DNA from: Brevipalpus yothersi
Lineage: Eukaryota; Arthropoda; Arachnida; Trombidiformes; Tenuipalpidae
Direction: 5' to 3'
Length of the DNA: 64,000 bases
NCBI GenBank assembly: GCA_003956705.1
Contig: QZCP01000282.1
Location: 28,933 to 92,932 of the forward strand
Shown: positions 1 through 14,108 of the stretch, piece after piece
Numbering within the stretch: the first letter of the stretch is position 1
Layout of the letters: each line of letters starts with the position of its first letter
Position numbers and translations under genes: made by a program
The notes under the pieces: generated by a model
Told to the model about the DNA's origin: nothing
Seen by the model: the letters and a program-made list of their open reading frames with translations, nothing else
The model's database searches: none

Positions 1-801
1 CTAATGGAACAGAGTACAAGAATAAGATACAGGGCACATAAATAGAAGAGACATCTTTTCATCCTCTTGTATTCCTTTCCAAGAAACAAGTCTTCCCAGA
101 TAAGCTTTCGAAATTCTGTGTCATTGGGAAAATGAACCAATTGGTGCAGATAACAAGAGAAAATACTGACTGAATGGGCTTTGTGATTGGAAAGACATTT
201 TTTTGCTGAGAAAAATGATCAAAAATTGGCTGAATTAAGCAAAATTTCGGTGCTAACATCCACTAAATCTCAACTCGCGTATATAAAAGACAAAAAATTT
301 CCACTGATCAATAGCGGTCCAATATTTTTGGGAACAAAATATCATATCTGACTCAATTCAGATAAATATTGAGGTCCGAAATCAAATCATTTCGTTGGAT
401 GAGTTGCACAAAGACAAAGTGTTACAAAACTCAAACAGATTCCCAGATTTTCAAATAAATGCTGTTAGAACTTGGAACAAATATCGTGTCCAGACACACT
501 CTTTCCATGAAAATCAACTGATCAACAAATGGTTCCAGAGAGGCCAAAGATTATCATAAAAGAAGAGCCACATAAACATGTAAATATTCTGCACATTGAG
601 AATATTTTTATGCTTAGAATATATTTTGGCAAGCAAAATGATGTTTACTCAATGTTCATAATTTTTGGTAGACTTGAGAAAATATGCAAAATTATACTCG
701 CCAAAAGTAACTGACAACCATAATTACAGGGCTCTGTGTTGACCTCGCAGCACCTTTGTGCATGAAAAGTGAATGTGAAATGCAAGAAAGAGAAAGAAAG
801 A

Positions 802-803
<2 letters not shown>

Positions 804-876
<73 letters not shown>
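804..876. repeat. (GA)n microsatellite, about 73 bp
   Basis: An uninterrupted GA run that grows out of an AGAAAG-rich stretch. A (CTTT)n tract lies about 40 bp to its right. Confidence 0.97.
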
Positions 877-879
<3 letters not shown>

Positions 880-914
880 AATTGTGCTAAATCTGGTTCC
901 ATTGGTTGATCTTC

Positions 915-935
915 CTTTCTTTCTTTCTTTCTTTC
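915..935. repeat. (CTTT)n tract
   Basis: About five CTTT units, the pyrimidine-strand counterpart of the AGAAAG text left of the neighbouring GA tract. Confidence 0.9.
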
Positions 936-3778
936 TTCCTTTACAGAATATATATCTCAAATATTCTCTTCTTCTATTTTCAGGTAATTAACAGTGTGCG
1001 TGTGTGTGTGTGTATGTGCATCGTTAAATATTCCATAAATGTTAATGATTATCTTCATCTTCTTCTTCTTCTAAACCATTCTCCCTTATCTTGAAAGCCA
1101 TGCTTAGTGGTTACGAAATGGAAATGAAGAAAAAGAATTATAGATTCTTCATTATTTTTCTTCTCTCTATCTTTCCTCTGGCAACACATACACACAAAAA
1201 TGGAAACACTCATCAAGTTACTCCAAAACCACATGCAGGCACTACAACTGGGTGTACATAAACACAAACAGAGGAAGAGAGAGTGAAAAAGGAAAACTAC
1301 TACTTATTTTGGGTACGTAAAAAAATACAAAAATACATATCATATGGATGCTAGCTTCAACAGACAAACGAAAGAAAAAATTATGATCAACTAAACAGTG
1401 GTTATGATGAGATGAGAAGTTATGGTCAAGCAGCTGAGATAGAAGCAAAAAGGAAACATTTTTTTTTCTCCGTTTTCTTTTTCGGGGCTCAACCTTTGAA
1501 GTATATTCTCAAATGGTCATTACAATGTTGGTTGGGTTTGTTGTGATCTTCCTCTCATTTCAGCCCAAAACTATGGTTAACAATGAAACAATATGTGTGT
1601 GTGCATCAACTGAATTGCAATTGAGCGGGAAAAAGAGCATAAAATTGGCTAAAATAGAGAAGAGAGAAGAAAAGAAAAAGAACACCAACGCACCAAGCCA
1701 TAGCATCTTAAATTTGGATTCCAAAATGATGGAAAATGTAATGAGAGGCTGGGCTGAGAAGGAAGAGTATATATATACATATACAAGTTTCATGGACTCA
1801 TGTGGATCTGGAAACTGGAACAAGCAGTTATACGCTTATTTGACTCCATTGGTCAAGCCTTCTTCTGGCCATTCATTTCACTCTCACCATGGAATCTTAT
1901 TTCCTTGTGGTCAAGAAGCTGCAGTTCATACTACCACTTGAGGCTACTACTACTCAGTGAACTTACATATTCATGACTTGAAACTTTTACTACTGCTAAG
2001 TATATCTTGACTTTTGTATAATATGCCTATTCTCTGATGACTGGATAGCTTCCTTCACATCATGTATGATGAAAGTGAATCTCTTCTCAAGAGCAACTGG
2101 GATGTATATTGAGAGTAAATTTTTTCACCAGAAAAGATATGCTCTTATTTGATAATGCAGAACTAGATTTCGTTTCCAAAAATCTCTTGGGCACTTAGAA
2201 AAATTTCGATGTATTTTGTAGCCAGATTTGGAACAGGTATGGTGATAAAAAAGCATGATCTGAAGCTCAGTTCAACAACTTATGGTATCTCTTTCTCTTC
2301 CGCTTTCATTCCGTTTACCTTAGAATTGGAACTTTTCATGATGGAAAAGTTCTATTGGAGCATCAACATTTTTTTGCCATGAATTCTTTTCACTTCTTCT
2401 CCTTAATCGGGAACAAGCCCATGGAATTTAAGGTAGAGACTGGAAAGACTGTTTGAAATTGAGTTTTGGGTGATGTTCAGTTTCGGAAAGAAGAAGAAGA
2501 AAAGATTGAATGTTGATGTGGACGATGATTGCATGTCATGAAAACATGGGCAAAAGTTTTATTCTTAAGGCAATCAACTGGTCAGACAAGTGACCATGTC
2601 TGATATGGTATTGATTGCCTGGAATATCAGTAGCCCGGTATATGCTCAGTCTTGTTATCCAAAAGTCAACTATTCGACTCTACGAGTTCCATGAAGATGA
2701 ATACTCTCATGTTAACATGATGATCATCACAATCTTATCCAAAAGTTGGTCTTAATTGGCAAGTATCAGATCTCGGATGCATCTCAAAGTTCTTTCTTGT
2801 CCAAAATAGTATCTCAAATGTATCGATTCAATGATGAATGGAGATTAACAAAAAATAAGCCAAAAAGTCATGTTAAATGATTGAAAAAAGTTAAGATTAA
2901 ATTGAAACAAATGATAAATTTTACTTCCATGAGTTAATTATTTTTTTCAAAAAGTACTGATTTCATTTTAAATAGATGATTTTTTGACAGATGAGTTGAA
3001 CATTAAGGTTAAGCAACAATTCCGTTTTAGCATGCTGTTAAAAAAAAGCTCTTCTTTCCCTTAGCCATATGGAGGATATAAAGCTATTAACATGATCTTC
3101 GAGAACAATTAGGGATTGAACAAGAGAACACTAATGAACTTTGTGATACAAACAAACACATGCACAAACACTTCAGATTTTCAGTTATCTGATAGAAATG
3201 CTCTTGCCATCCAAGTTTAAGTAAACCGTTATTCATTCAACTTTCAACACATCATCTTCCATGCAAAGTTCTGGCTCATATGTAGCATCTCTCAATTATA
3301 TGTCTGGGGCTTGATTATGGAGAAGTTCTGATCATCAGGCCACCTCAGATTGCTGCTGGTACATGGTGATGAGCATGAGATAATTAAGATCACCAAAAAT
3401 TGGAACGCCCGATAATGTTAGCTGAACGGGAAACGAATTGTAATGATTAATCTTCATTCTACATGGTAGTAATTCTCAAAAGTAATGAGAGTTCAAATGG
3501 AAATGAATACATTTTTTACCCTGATATATATACGCATTCAAGAAATCAATATTCTTGAGCATTTCATCTTTCTATATGATTGTTAATATTCAGAAATGTA
3601 TTCTTAAATACATTCTCAATTCATATATCAATTCTGAAGAAGAATTTTCATTCTTCATGATAATACACAAAAGGCAGAGCATCAACAATCATTGGAATCA
3701 TGAGAATTCGATTTGAAACTCAGATCAATGAGCGATGTGAGTAGCTGTATGTGATAAAAGATGAATTATTCTTCCATC

Positions 3779-3781
<3 letters not shown>

Positions 3782-3841
<60 letters not shown>
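3782..3841. repeat. (CT)n microsatellite, 60 bp
   Basis: A perfect CT run, the first long tract after about 2.8 kb without one. Confidence 0.97.
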
Positions 3842-3842
<1 letters not shown>

Positions 3843-4212
3843 GACACATACACACTTGGCATCCCGAAAAGAAAAAAATCATTAATCAATGGAACTTTCT
3901 ACAGCTGATTCTACTTCTCATTCCGATGAATTTATTTCATGGTATGTATTTTTGGCCTTTTGCGGTCTTCAAAATGACCAAGTAAATTTACTTCTCTTCT
4001 TTAACTTCTTCTTTTTCTTCTCATTTCAAATTGAGATGAAGAGAACAAAAATCATTCTGATCAAGCGAAACATTTAAGATTTCGAGAATCAAGTCTCACC
4101 GCGCTTTCATTTTTTTCTCTCTCTTCATTCTTGCTTCCTCTTTTGCTGTTACTTGAAACATCATTAAATTATCAGACTCATCAGAGGAAGATGCATTTGC
4201 TTCTTCTTTTTC

Positions 4213-4216
<4 letters not shown>

Positions 4217-4274
<58 letters not shown>
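4217..4274. repeat. (CT)n microsatellite, about 58 bp
   Basis: A CT run flanked by TCTTC-type text. The oppositely oriented GA tract at 4646 lies 370 bp to the right. Confidence 0.97.
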
Positions 4275-4278
<4 letters not shown>

Positions 4279-4643
4279 TCGATCAGCTCTCTTCATCTTC
4301 ATCCTCACCTCCCAGCTTCTCCTCTATTCAGCTTCCCATTGACGCCTCTAGGAGTTATGAGAAGCATGAAAATTTGCCGCAAAAAATTGACTAAAGCCAC
4401 ACTTGAGACTGTCTTGATGTGTGTGTGAGGAAGAGAGAGGAATCTTTTTATTATTAAAATTAAGTGAGGAGAGAGAGAGAGAGCAAAATGATGATGAAAA
4501 CGAATAAGAGTAGAAATAATGTGAAGAAAAAGATGCCCATAATCAAGCGAGAGAGAGAGAAACGGTGGCATGAGGCATGGGTCTTAATGATATGCACATG
4601 GTGAAGAAAGTATACATATGCACGAGCCTCAAGTTTAGAAGGC

Positions 4644-4645
<2 letters not shown>

Positions 4646-4703
<58 letters not shown>
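4646..4703. repeat. (GA)n microsatellite, 58 bp
   Basis: A perfect GA run, nearly the same length as the inverted CT tract at 4217-4274, so the two form a spaced inverted repeat. Confidence 0.97.
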
Positions 4704-4708
<5 letters not shown>

Positions 4709-5418
4709 TCACTTTCTCATTCATTGCGTTTTTCAAGACATCATTTTGGTTACGATAAGCGTAATAATAATCGTTTATGAGTTCATCACAATCATTTCTC
4801 ATTTATTATAAATATTTATTCACATGTGAGTATTCGGTACCTTTCGGCTTGAATGTCCAGCAATAAGATCACATTGAACGGAAGGGATTCTCTCAGTGCT
4901 ATTAAGTATCTAACCAAATGGTTCATTCACATCATTTTCATGTCGATTTTGGGCAAATGATTTTGGAACCCATATGAAATTTTTCCTCCAGTATCTAGTC
5001 TTTTGGCGATCTGTCTGGCTCTCTTCAAGTCATCATCAATTCACGGGCGATAGTTTCCAACATTCATCATCAATATTCTCCATCTTCTTTCTCCCACTTT
5101 TTCCGCGTTCACATCACACTTGCGTCTGTATCTGTATCTGTGGTTATGAGTTCCAGAATTCAACTGCGATGAGTTGAGATAGTATGATCAATGAGAAAGA
5201 TGCTCCATGATCAGCTCATTTATGAATGAGAAATGTATTTATATATATTTATGGATATAATGGTATTATTCAGTATGAATATTTTCCACTTATTCAACTC
5301 ATAATGACTGGAAACTTCTGATTCTGTAGCCAGATACTTGAGTGTTGATGATGATGAATTTTGCTCTCCTTCTTCTTGCTCAATTTATGGAGCCCAAATC
5401 TGTATATCATCTTTCTTA

Positions 5419-5421
<3 letters not shown>

Positions 5422-5468
<47 letters not shown>
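5422..5468. repeat. (CT)n microsatellite, 47 bp
   Basis: A perfect CT run. Confidence 0.97.
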
Positions 5469-5470
<2 letters not shown>

Positions 5471-5681
5471 CATCATTAGAGAAAGAAAAATATATCCATC
5501 AGAATTCATTCCAGTGGCAATAAAATCATTTCTAGCACGTTACGAAGAAGTTAAGATGTTCTATATACAATTATGGTGCGTGTAAGGGAAAAAATTTTTC
5601 ACTTCTTGAACAAGCTTATGGGTTTCCATCATTTGGTAGGAAAAAAGTATCATTACAGCAATGAAAATTTTTCAAAGTATT

Positions 5682-5684
<3 letters not shown>

Positions 5685-5724
<40 letters not shown>
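5685..5724. repeat. (CT)n microsatellite, 40 bp
   Basis: A perfect CT run. A short CT run follows at about 5796-5809. Confidence 0.96.
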
Positions 5725-5726
<2 letters not shown>

Positions 5727-6262
5727 ATCTGCCAAGGGAGAAAAGACTCATATATCTCATGCTCAACTCGCCCAGGTAAGATGAGTGGATGTGTTTTCTC
5801 TCTCTCTCTCATCTGATGAGGAATGGAGAGAGAGAGAAAACAGATTGTCTCAGCATGTCCAAGAGCATCCTGTGGATATCAAATTAGGGAGAGAGGAATT
5901 ATTATTTCTTTCCATATATATTTCTACTGTGCCAATGATACTTTTTGTATGATGTTCGTTTGGGAGAGAAAAGGAAGAGAAAAAAGAACTATCAGATAAC
6001 ATGTGGACAAGGAATTCATTCAATTTTTCCAAGAGGAATGAAATGTACAGGCTAACCAAGGGAGAGAGAAAGAGCTCTCAGATGACAATCATGAAGAGGA
6101 AGCAAATTCACTAGCATTCAATGACTTCCTCATCTTTTCTTCTTGCAAAGTTTCTCTCTCTCCGATCTGAACATGAGTTATTCACATTTTTCTTTACTCT
6201 TCCTTCAATTTCGAAAAGAGGAGAGGTTGAGAGGAGGGATTCAGCATTCCATTTCAGATTCT

Positions 6263-6265
<3 letters not shown>

Positions 6266-6306
<41 letters not shown>
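6266..6306. repeat. (CT)n microsatellite, 41 bp
   Basis: A perfect CT run. Confidence 0.96.
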
Positions 6307-6310
<4 letters not shown>

Positions 6311-7069
6311 TCCTTTGCATTCATTGATTATGTATGTTTGATTGTGAATTTTTGCTCTTCCAGCTTTCATATATGATTCACAGAATGTGAATCATGAAGT
6401 CTTCAACATGGTACACATACACAAGATTTTCCCTGGGATTTGACTTATCAAATATTCCACATCCACTTGGGTTCAAAATGGAGAATAAAATTGGAAAGCA
6501 AATTTACTTCAACTAACCCCCCAATATTTCACAGAGGAAAAAGAAGAGAGGGCAAAGTGTGTGTGTGTGCATCCATTTTCTCCTTCATGAATCTCATTTG
6601 CAGCACATTTTAAAGTTTATTAATCCAATGAGACACATTAATTCGCTCAAATGTGATCAAATGAACACACACAGGCACACTCAACTGACTTATTGTACTC
6701 AAGAACAGTACAAATAGAAATATTGAATAAAGTATATTGGTTTGAATATATTTATACATCTATTTCTCTTGAACTTATATCATTTGGTTCATAACACCAG
6801 TTCACCAGGACACCCCATCGATTGATAAAGAAGTTTCCACATCAAATCATGGGAAAAGGAATTGCGTAAGGTTTTGATATCTGTTCCAAACAAACTTGAT
6901 TTGTATGATGTGTATAAACTTTTCATCAGATGACACTTTACTTGATCTAATGAAACTTGTGATAAAACAAAAATCTCTCTCTCACAATTTAGAAGCTATT
7001 AGTCCGTATATGAGGTGTTCCTTGTCAAATTCATGACACTTTTCAAGAATCATGTGAAATCGTCCGATA

Positions 7070-7071
<2 letters not shown>

Positions 7072-7122
<51 letters not shown>
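7072..7122. repeat. (GA)n microsatellite with one interruption
   Basis: A GA run broken once by AA near 7111. Confidence 0.95.
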
Positions 7123-7124
<2 letters not shown>

Positions 7125-8552
7125 TAAGAGATTGTGTATATAGACAGATTGAAGTACACTTATGATGGCGCGCTTTTTGGAGAGTGTCAAAATTTATGCC
7201 TCTCCTTCCCTTCGAAATTCAAATTCAAATTTTGCCCACTAATGATGAAGACCTGGGTGAAGTGATTGGGAAAAATAAGATTGGCCAAATGTGTATGTGT
7301 AAGTGTGATAAAGTTTTTGGGCTCCTTCATGAAACTGTCAAGTTATGTCGAGCATACTTGAAATGTTTTGACGTGACACATAGTAAGAGCTTGTCAATGT
7401 CCTATTAAAAGTGAATATCAAAGAGAGAGAGACTGTAGCAGATATCTTGTCGATTTGAAAACTGAATTTAGACATCAGAATCGATCTCTCTTTCTTTTTT
7501 CCTCTCTTTAATTGATAAGATGTTGTCTTGTGATTGTGGAGAGCTAAAAGTTCATGCATGAGGATATTTGTCATGGAGGATAGCTCAGCTCAAAAGACGT
7601 AGTATTCCAATGGATAGATGAAATAATTTTTCGAGCCAAGAAAAACTAATTGATCAGCATGATAAACTTTAAATCATATAGATAACAGGTATATATCATC
7701 ATCAAATGGCAACTTTATTTGCTGCTCAATGAGCATGATAACTTGAGAAGAGTGAGAGAAATGGAAAAATATCATTGAATTCATGCAAACTCCTACACAA
7801 TTTCTCGAGTAGGTAGTAAGTTTGTAAACGAAGATCATGAAGGCTCGATAAAGATGAAGAGAGAGAGAATATCAAACAGCATGAGTGAACTTTTGATGAT
7901 CTAATCTTGAGGAAAGGTCAGTTGGAAGATGAAGATGGAAAAAAATTAAGGACCAAGAAGAAGAAGATGAAGGGAAAAAAATGAAGAAAAGTGTGTATAT
8001 GTATGTATGCATACATGTGGAATGTGATATAACTACGATGATATGATATCCACTCATGGAATGAAGATGGATTGAAAAAAGTTTCAAAAGAATATGCGAG
8101 ATAAAAAGTATTACTGTCCGGTGAAATTGAGTTCATGGTGAGAGTGTAAGCGTATAGAAAAAGAAAATCTAGAAGAGAGAAAAAAATAAGACCAAAAGTG
8201 CAATGGTTCCAGGCTGTGAATTTTGATGATCTTTTTTTCGGTAGTCCATTTCTGTGGGCTGAATTAGATTGATACGACTTGAGTATGCAGTGTATGTAAT
8301 GTGTGTGTATGTGTGTTCATGGATAAAATTCTGTAACCTGAAATATCATAGCCATAGGGCTATGAGAGTGGACCAAGTGATAAAGACAGAGAGATGATAA
8401 CACATACAGATAAGTATTTTGAACGAAGAGAGAGAAAATATCCAGTTGATGATGCTCATTTAGATGTAAACGTTGGGAAGATCAGTAGAAAAAAAGAAGA
8501 AGGAGAAAGAGGAAAAAAAATCGCTCTCTAACATGAAACAAATTTATTAATC

Positions 8553-8556
<4 letters not shown>

Positions 8557-8590
<34 letters not shown>
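8557..8590. repeat. (CT)n microsatellite, 34 bp
   Basis: A perfect CT run followed by GTAAGG. This resembles a donor by chance and was not treated as one. Confidence 0.95.
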
Positions 8591-8593
<3 letters not shown>

Positions 8594-11500
8594 AGGAGTG
8601 TTTTCAGCTTTCTCATCATCAAAGATCATCATCAACAGGCTGCAAAGTGAATATCTGTACATATGTGTGTGTGTTTGAATGTCAATTCATTCTGGAGCGT
8701 TGATGAGTGAAGATGTGTCTCTCGTTTTTTGTAATGAATCGATTTGAATTCATGGCTGCATCATCATTTCTCATTGAATACTGATTACGATGTCAACAGT
8801 AATACTGGGCAACATTTTTTTGGAACTTCCAATTTCGACAAGAAAAAGTGGATAGAAAACGAGAATTCATGCTGCCTGATCCCGATCATAATCATCATAC
8901 AGTTTTTCCTTCTCTACGGAAACTCTATCTGAGCCGTTTCATATCACTGATTTATCAGAATGATTTTCAAAAGGCGCACACCAAGAATGGTGTGAATAAT
9001 GATCCATTTTGTGAGAATAAGAGTGAAAAATTGATGTAGAAATCAAGATATGTGTGTCTGTGAATGAATCAAAGAGAATGAGAGTGAAAGTAATCGATGA
9101 TATTCTTCATCTTTCCGTCTCTCTCTCTCTCTCCTTCCTGAGAATAGCTCCTATTTTATCTTGGAAAGAAATTTAATAGGCATTCATATGATGAAATATT
9201 TTCCCATAAATGAAGAAATACTGATACTGATGCAAATTCGAAACTAATATATCTTCTTCTCTTCAACTGTTCCCTTTTCTTTTTCCTCCTATTCTTTTCC
9301 ACTCTGTTTGAATCTTCCATAGTATACACATATCAGGATTGAAGATCATTACATATTGAAATTGAATGCAAGCTCACTGTTGATGTCAAGTCATCCAGTT
9401 AGTTTTTTCACATCTTCTTAGCATTCACTTGATATTCTTCATATCTTTTCCATGAAATTATCATCTGCACATCTCAAGCTCACATCATCACTTGATGGCA
9501 ATAGTAATCAGACAAAGTTGATTCATCATTTGAGTGTATCGAAGCGAACAATCCAAGTGATGAGCAACACACATTTTGACATGAAAATGGTAAAGAAAAA
9601 AGTCGACTCAAGATTTTCATATGTGTGTGTGTTGGGAAAAGTTTTTTACAGTAGAAAAAACTTTCCTCTATCTATACTTCAATGTTCATGGCTTACTCAT
9701 GTTCAGGCATGGTGATATAGTTCGATTATCAGACATTGGAATCACCATGAAACATGGAACGGAAAGAAAAAACTAAACTCTGAAGATGTTTAAGTTTGTA
9801 AATGTGTAATGTTGTGATTCTCACCCCAAAATTAGTACCAGTAAAGTATAGTATCAGTAGTTGTAAATGAATAAAAACACTCCAAAATGTGATGTGTAGA
9901 CCTGATTGCTGATCATTAGCATCCACATAAGTGCTGATGTTTGGGGTTCTCAAAAAATTTTTCACTTTCGCGCCATATACACAGCATACACACAAATTTT
10001 CAATCCGAAGATATACAGAACGGAACCTTTTTTTTCCTTTTTACTCCACAAATCAACTGGGTGGAAATATTTTTCATTCTGTCAACACTTGATCTCCTCT
10101 CTCGATATCTTCTTCAGGTGAATGTGAAGTTGAGAAAAGTGAGAGAGAAAGAGAAGAAAAAAATCTTGAGTATTTAGCTAAATATTGGCTCAACAGTCGA
10201 TTAAGATAATCGTTTTACTACTAGTAGAGAGAGTTCTAAGAGGAATCTTCTACCTTCTAAACGATAAAAGTAAGAATACACTTTAAGTGGGCGAATATAA
10301 CGAAAAAAATTGAGTAAAATACCAACTTTTTTCACACCTTTTATCTACAAGAGAGAGAGAGAAAATCTAAGCATTTGATGGGAAAATCTACTCTCTTTCC
10401 ACTCATATACTTGAACTTTTTTACACAACATATTCATTTCCTTTTCCTCTCTCGACGATACACATTCCTCTTGAAAGTGTATCCGATTTATCTGACCCAC
10501 TTGACCCAGTTTTGAGAGTTCTTCAAGTCCACTTTATTTGCCTTTTTTTGTATCGATGAAAAAAAGTGATGAAAAGTTCAGCATGAATCATGAGTTTCGA
10601 AATTTTCAAGAAAAAATTGAATATCTCAAGTTTTTTGAATGTGTATTGAATAAGCAACCAAATTCGATTGAGCGAGTAACCAGAGCAACAGTCAATTTCA
10701 ATAGAATATTATCAAAATATGCATGAAATATACTGTTTAGTAAATTAGTGGAGTCATGTGGAAACTGTTCACACAGAATTCAGGCATAAAGTTACTGATA
10801 AGCTGGCATGTATGAGTAGACATAATATGAAATTTCCTTCCACCATCAACCTTTCTCCTATGGCCAACTGATAGTCTCATTATTATCACCATTATCATGA
10901 TGATAAGCGGAGGTTGATCAAAATTGATGTTTATTCAATTAACTTTTCGAATATTTATACACCAATTTTCCTACTTTTACCCCTGATCAAGGATCAGAGG
11001 CTCACAAGCAGCTCTTTGGATACCCTATTGAAAAGTTTCTTTTTGTTAAACACTTTCACCATCAAAATTCATCCAAGCCACACACATTCCCATGGAATAT
11101 CTCTCTCCATATTCACACACACACACTAGGCTCGAGCATTGAAAATTTCATGTGTTGATATATCATGATGATGCATGCATATACATATACACCAAGGTAT
11201 ATGCACATACTGTATTCGCGCTCGATAAAGTGGAGTTAATTTTACGCGCCAAAAAAAAGCGAGAGAGAAAGGCAAGCTATCTCAACTTGCATGATATCAA
11301 ATTTCTCCTGGGAACATGATAATCTATATTATAAATCTAATTCTGCTTCAGCTATACTCATTTACACACACACAGGCATATCGGCTTGATTCGGTTCAAT
11401 GATACTGTATTCGATTTGATGAGAAGTTTTTTCTTCTACATGCACACACACACACATACATGTATATTCAATTTTCGCTTCTCGCTACTGTTGCTAATAT

Positions 11501-12630
11501 CTTTTTGGTGTTTAAAAAGTTCCTCGAAATTTGTTCAGATACTTTGAGAAGAGAAAATTTTGCCTTCTTTCTTTTTTCTTCTAATAGAAAGAAAGTTGAA
11601 GCTCAATTGCTCTCATAATCTTTGCAAATGGTTGCATAAACGTGGAAAAAAAATTGTTGATTCAGATTGAGATGACAAAATTTGTGTGTCTAGAGGAAGA
11701 TATTCCCACTTTCCAAAAGTTTCAATCATTATATTGGATTTGTTTTTTGTTCTTATCATTGCTTTGAGCAATAGTAATAATATTTTTTTGAGAATTTTCA
11801 TAATTCGAATTCACTTCCCAAGAAATAGAATATCTTGATTTGTAAACTGGAAAAATGTCTTCCAAACAGACTGGATAACATGCGAAATATCATCAATCTT
11901 GGACCTTTATGGCCACATATACCATGGTAAAAGAAGAAGAAGAAGAAGTACTTTTGGGGACAAAACTGTTCAACAAGATGAGAAGATGAGAGTAGGATGG
12001 AGATATCTGGAAAAAAACATCATGGAATAAGATGATGGAGAAGAGGAAGAAGAAGAAAGATCAAAAAAAGAGGCAAGCAAAGCGAGAGAGAAGACAGTTG
12101 AAAATCTTTTTTACCACTCAAAATGATGACAGGATGAAATGAATATCTTTCAGACAGATTTTTTTAAAAGAGAAAAATGTACATGAGAGAGAGAGAAAAG
12201 ACTGCTTCGGAATTCATACTTTTACTTTGGGATTGCAAGTAGTACATGAACATGTCCTTCTCATCTATTACGACAAAATTTTTGTCAGCTTCATGGCATG
12301 GGCCAATAGAGAAAGAAATGCTGGCAAATGAAGTGGTAGCATGAGAAGATGTATCAGTGAGCATAGAGAGAAGAGAGATGATGAAGAAATGAAATTATGG
12401 CTATATTTCAAGTAAAGCAAGTCATTCCATTTCATGCTCTGGTGTTTCAAATTTTCATCATCTCATCTTTCCCCATCTGATAGAGTGGCTACATTGTCCA
12501 TGGTTTTGAGACCAAATGAATTTTGGCTATAGCCTGGACACATACACATAGACGCATACAGATGCAGTATCACAGATCAAATATTCTGATTGAAGAGAAA
12601 TAAAAGGCCACAGCCCTGTCTGTAGAGATA

Positions 12631-12636
<6 letters not shown>

Positions 12637-12708
<72 letters not shown>
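12637..12708. repeat. (GA)n microsatellite, 72 bp
   Basis: A perfect GA run beginning 11 bp from the weak candidate exon at 12720-12849. Confidence 0.97.
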
Positions 12709-12710
<2 letters not shown>

Positions 12711-12719
12711 ATTCCTCAC

Positions 12720-12849
12720 TTGGACTAATATCTTGGCCCAAAGCTAATCTGCATACGAAACGCAAACCCATCAAGCCGAATATGGTACGCTTCGACAGCC
12801 CATTACAATCATGTCGGACAACAACATCACATTTCGGGAGTGGACCATT
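12720..12849 (-). other. Weak candidate exon in a unique, CpG-bearing island
   Basis: On the minus strand a long pyrimidine stretch ends in CAATTGTCTAG| and is followed by a 130-nt segment ending CCAA|GTGAGG. One frame is open throughout (NGPLPKCDVVVRHDC at the start, then GLRFVCRLALGQDISPS). It enters in phase 0 and exits in phase 1. It cannot follow the signal-peptide exon directly, because that exits in phase 1 and would meet a stop. The sequence is more complex and richer in CpG than its surroundings. The plus strand of the same area also has open frames, for example 12862-13047, so direction is uncertain. No family recognised. Confidence 0.2.
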
Positions 12850-14053
12850 CTAGACAATTGAGTGGCAACAATGAAGGAAGAGAGGAAGAGAGAGCGATAT
12901 TATTCGGATGGAGCCATTGAAATGGCCCGATATATTCAGATGAGTTTGAATGATTTACTTGGGAACCTTGTGTGGATGTTGATGATTTCCGAATATGTAC
13001 TAGGCAGCTATTCAAGAAGGTTCTCTCAGCTGATTTTTGAAACATGAGATTTGCATACAAACTGTTGAATGGGGACAGAAGAATACCGAGGTGAAAATAT
13101 TTCGCCATACTTGTGTAGGCCAGCACACACACATACTTTTATCATTCAAGTGTAAAGTATGTACATTCTATTGATGGTATATTTTTAGCCCAAAGGAATA
13201 TGCATATATGTGTATCGAGATATGATTTAATTAAAAAATTTTTTTCCAACCCCTCAAAAATTCATTTTTGATATCACTTCCAAGTTTCCAGCTCTGTGTC
13301 CTGTTTGCATCACTCGGCATGTCACTTGTGAGATTGTGTTTCTTCTTCTTCTTCTTCTATCATCTTTTCTCTTTCCTCTCTTCAATCTCCACTCAAGCTA
13401 GACAATATCAGTTGAGTGAGCATCTATTCAAATGAGAAGATGAAGGATAAGGAATAAGAGGAGAAATTCGAGGAAGAGAGAATCTGAATTGTAGCATCTT
13501 TCATCTTCTTATTCTTTCTCTCTTCCAAAAGATGCTTACATTGAAGGCGACAGTATCTCGTGCAATATACTGTCACGTTTGTCGTAAGCAATTGCTATCG
13601 CCATCATCATCACGGAGGAGGGAGAGAGAGAAAGAAAAGATGCAGACAGAAAAATTTTTATTTATATTAGTTTCATATAGTGGAAGAATATATATATATA
13701 TATTCATATGTATATATAGTTGATACGGATGTGACTTTACCATTTTTCCAATTTTTTTCCTTTGAGGTCCTCCAAATTGGATGTAAAATGGATATATTCA
13801 AATGTACATACACTCATGGCCCCGAGGACATTTTTTTCGAACAAGTGGAGCTATTTTTGTTCACCTCGATAACGTTTCCACATGCATGTACCCGATATAT
13901 CAATCTATCTATCTATCATGTCAATATAACCCACATTTAGCCTTTCTCAATCTTTTCCCGTATCTTTACAGAGGAGATGAAATTATTTCATTAAAAGGGC
14001 TCACAAAGTGAGGCAGAATTTGAAGTAAAAGTAGAAAACATCCATGATGGCGG

Positions 14054-14055
<2 letters not shown>

Positions 14056-14107
<52 letters not shown>

Positions 14108-14108
14108 C
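14056..14108. repeat. Compound (CT)n-(CTTT)n microsatellite
   Basis: A CT run passes directly into CTTT units. Confidence 0.93.

Larger units (their letters stand above)
1..12719. other. No supported gene: repeat-dotted noncoding sequence
   Basis: Apart from GA/TC tracts listed separately, this is AT-rich unique sequence with many short ATG/ATC (TCATCA-type) runs. A 142-codon open frame at 1513-1941 (+) is the longest here that is not repeat-derived, but it has no recognisable motif and is not flanked by convincing splice sites. If the signal-peptide gene extends leftward, this stretch could be intron. Confidence 0.5.

Noticed and set aside
1513..1941. 142-codon plus-strand open frame with a hydrophobic start
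   Set aside because: Begins with a Val/Leu/Phe-rich stretch that could pass for a signal peptide, but the rest has no domain, little codon signal and no support from flanking exons.
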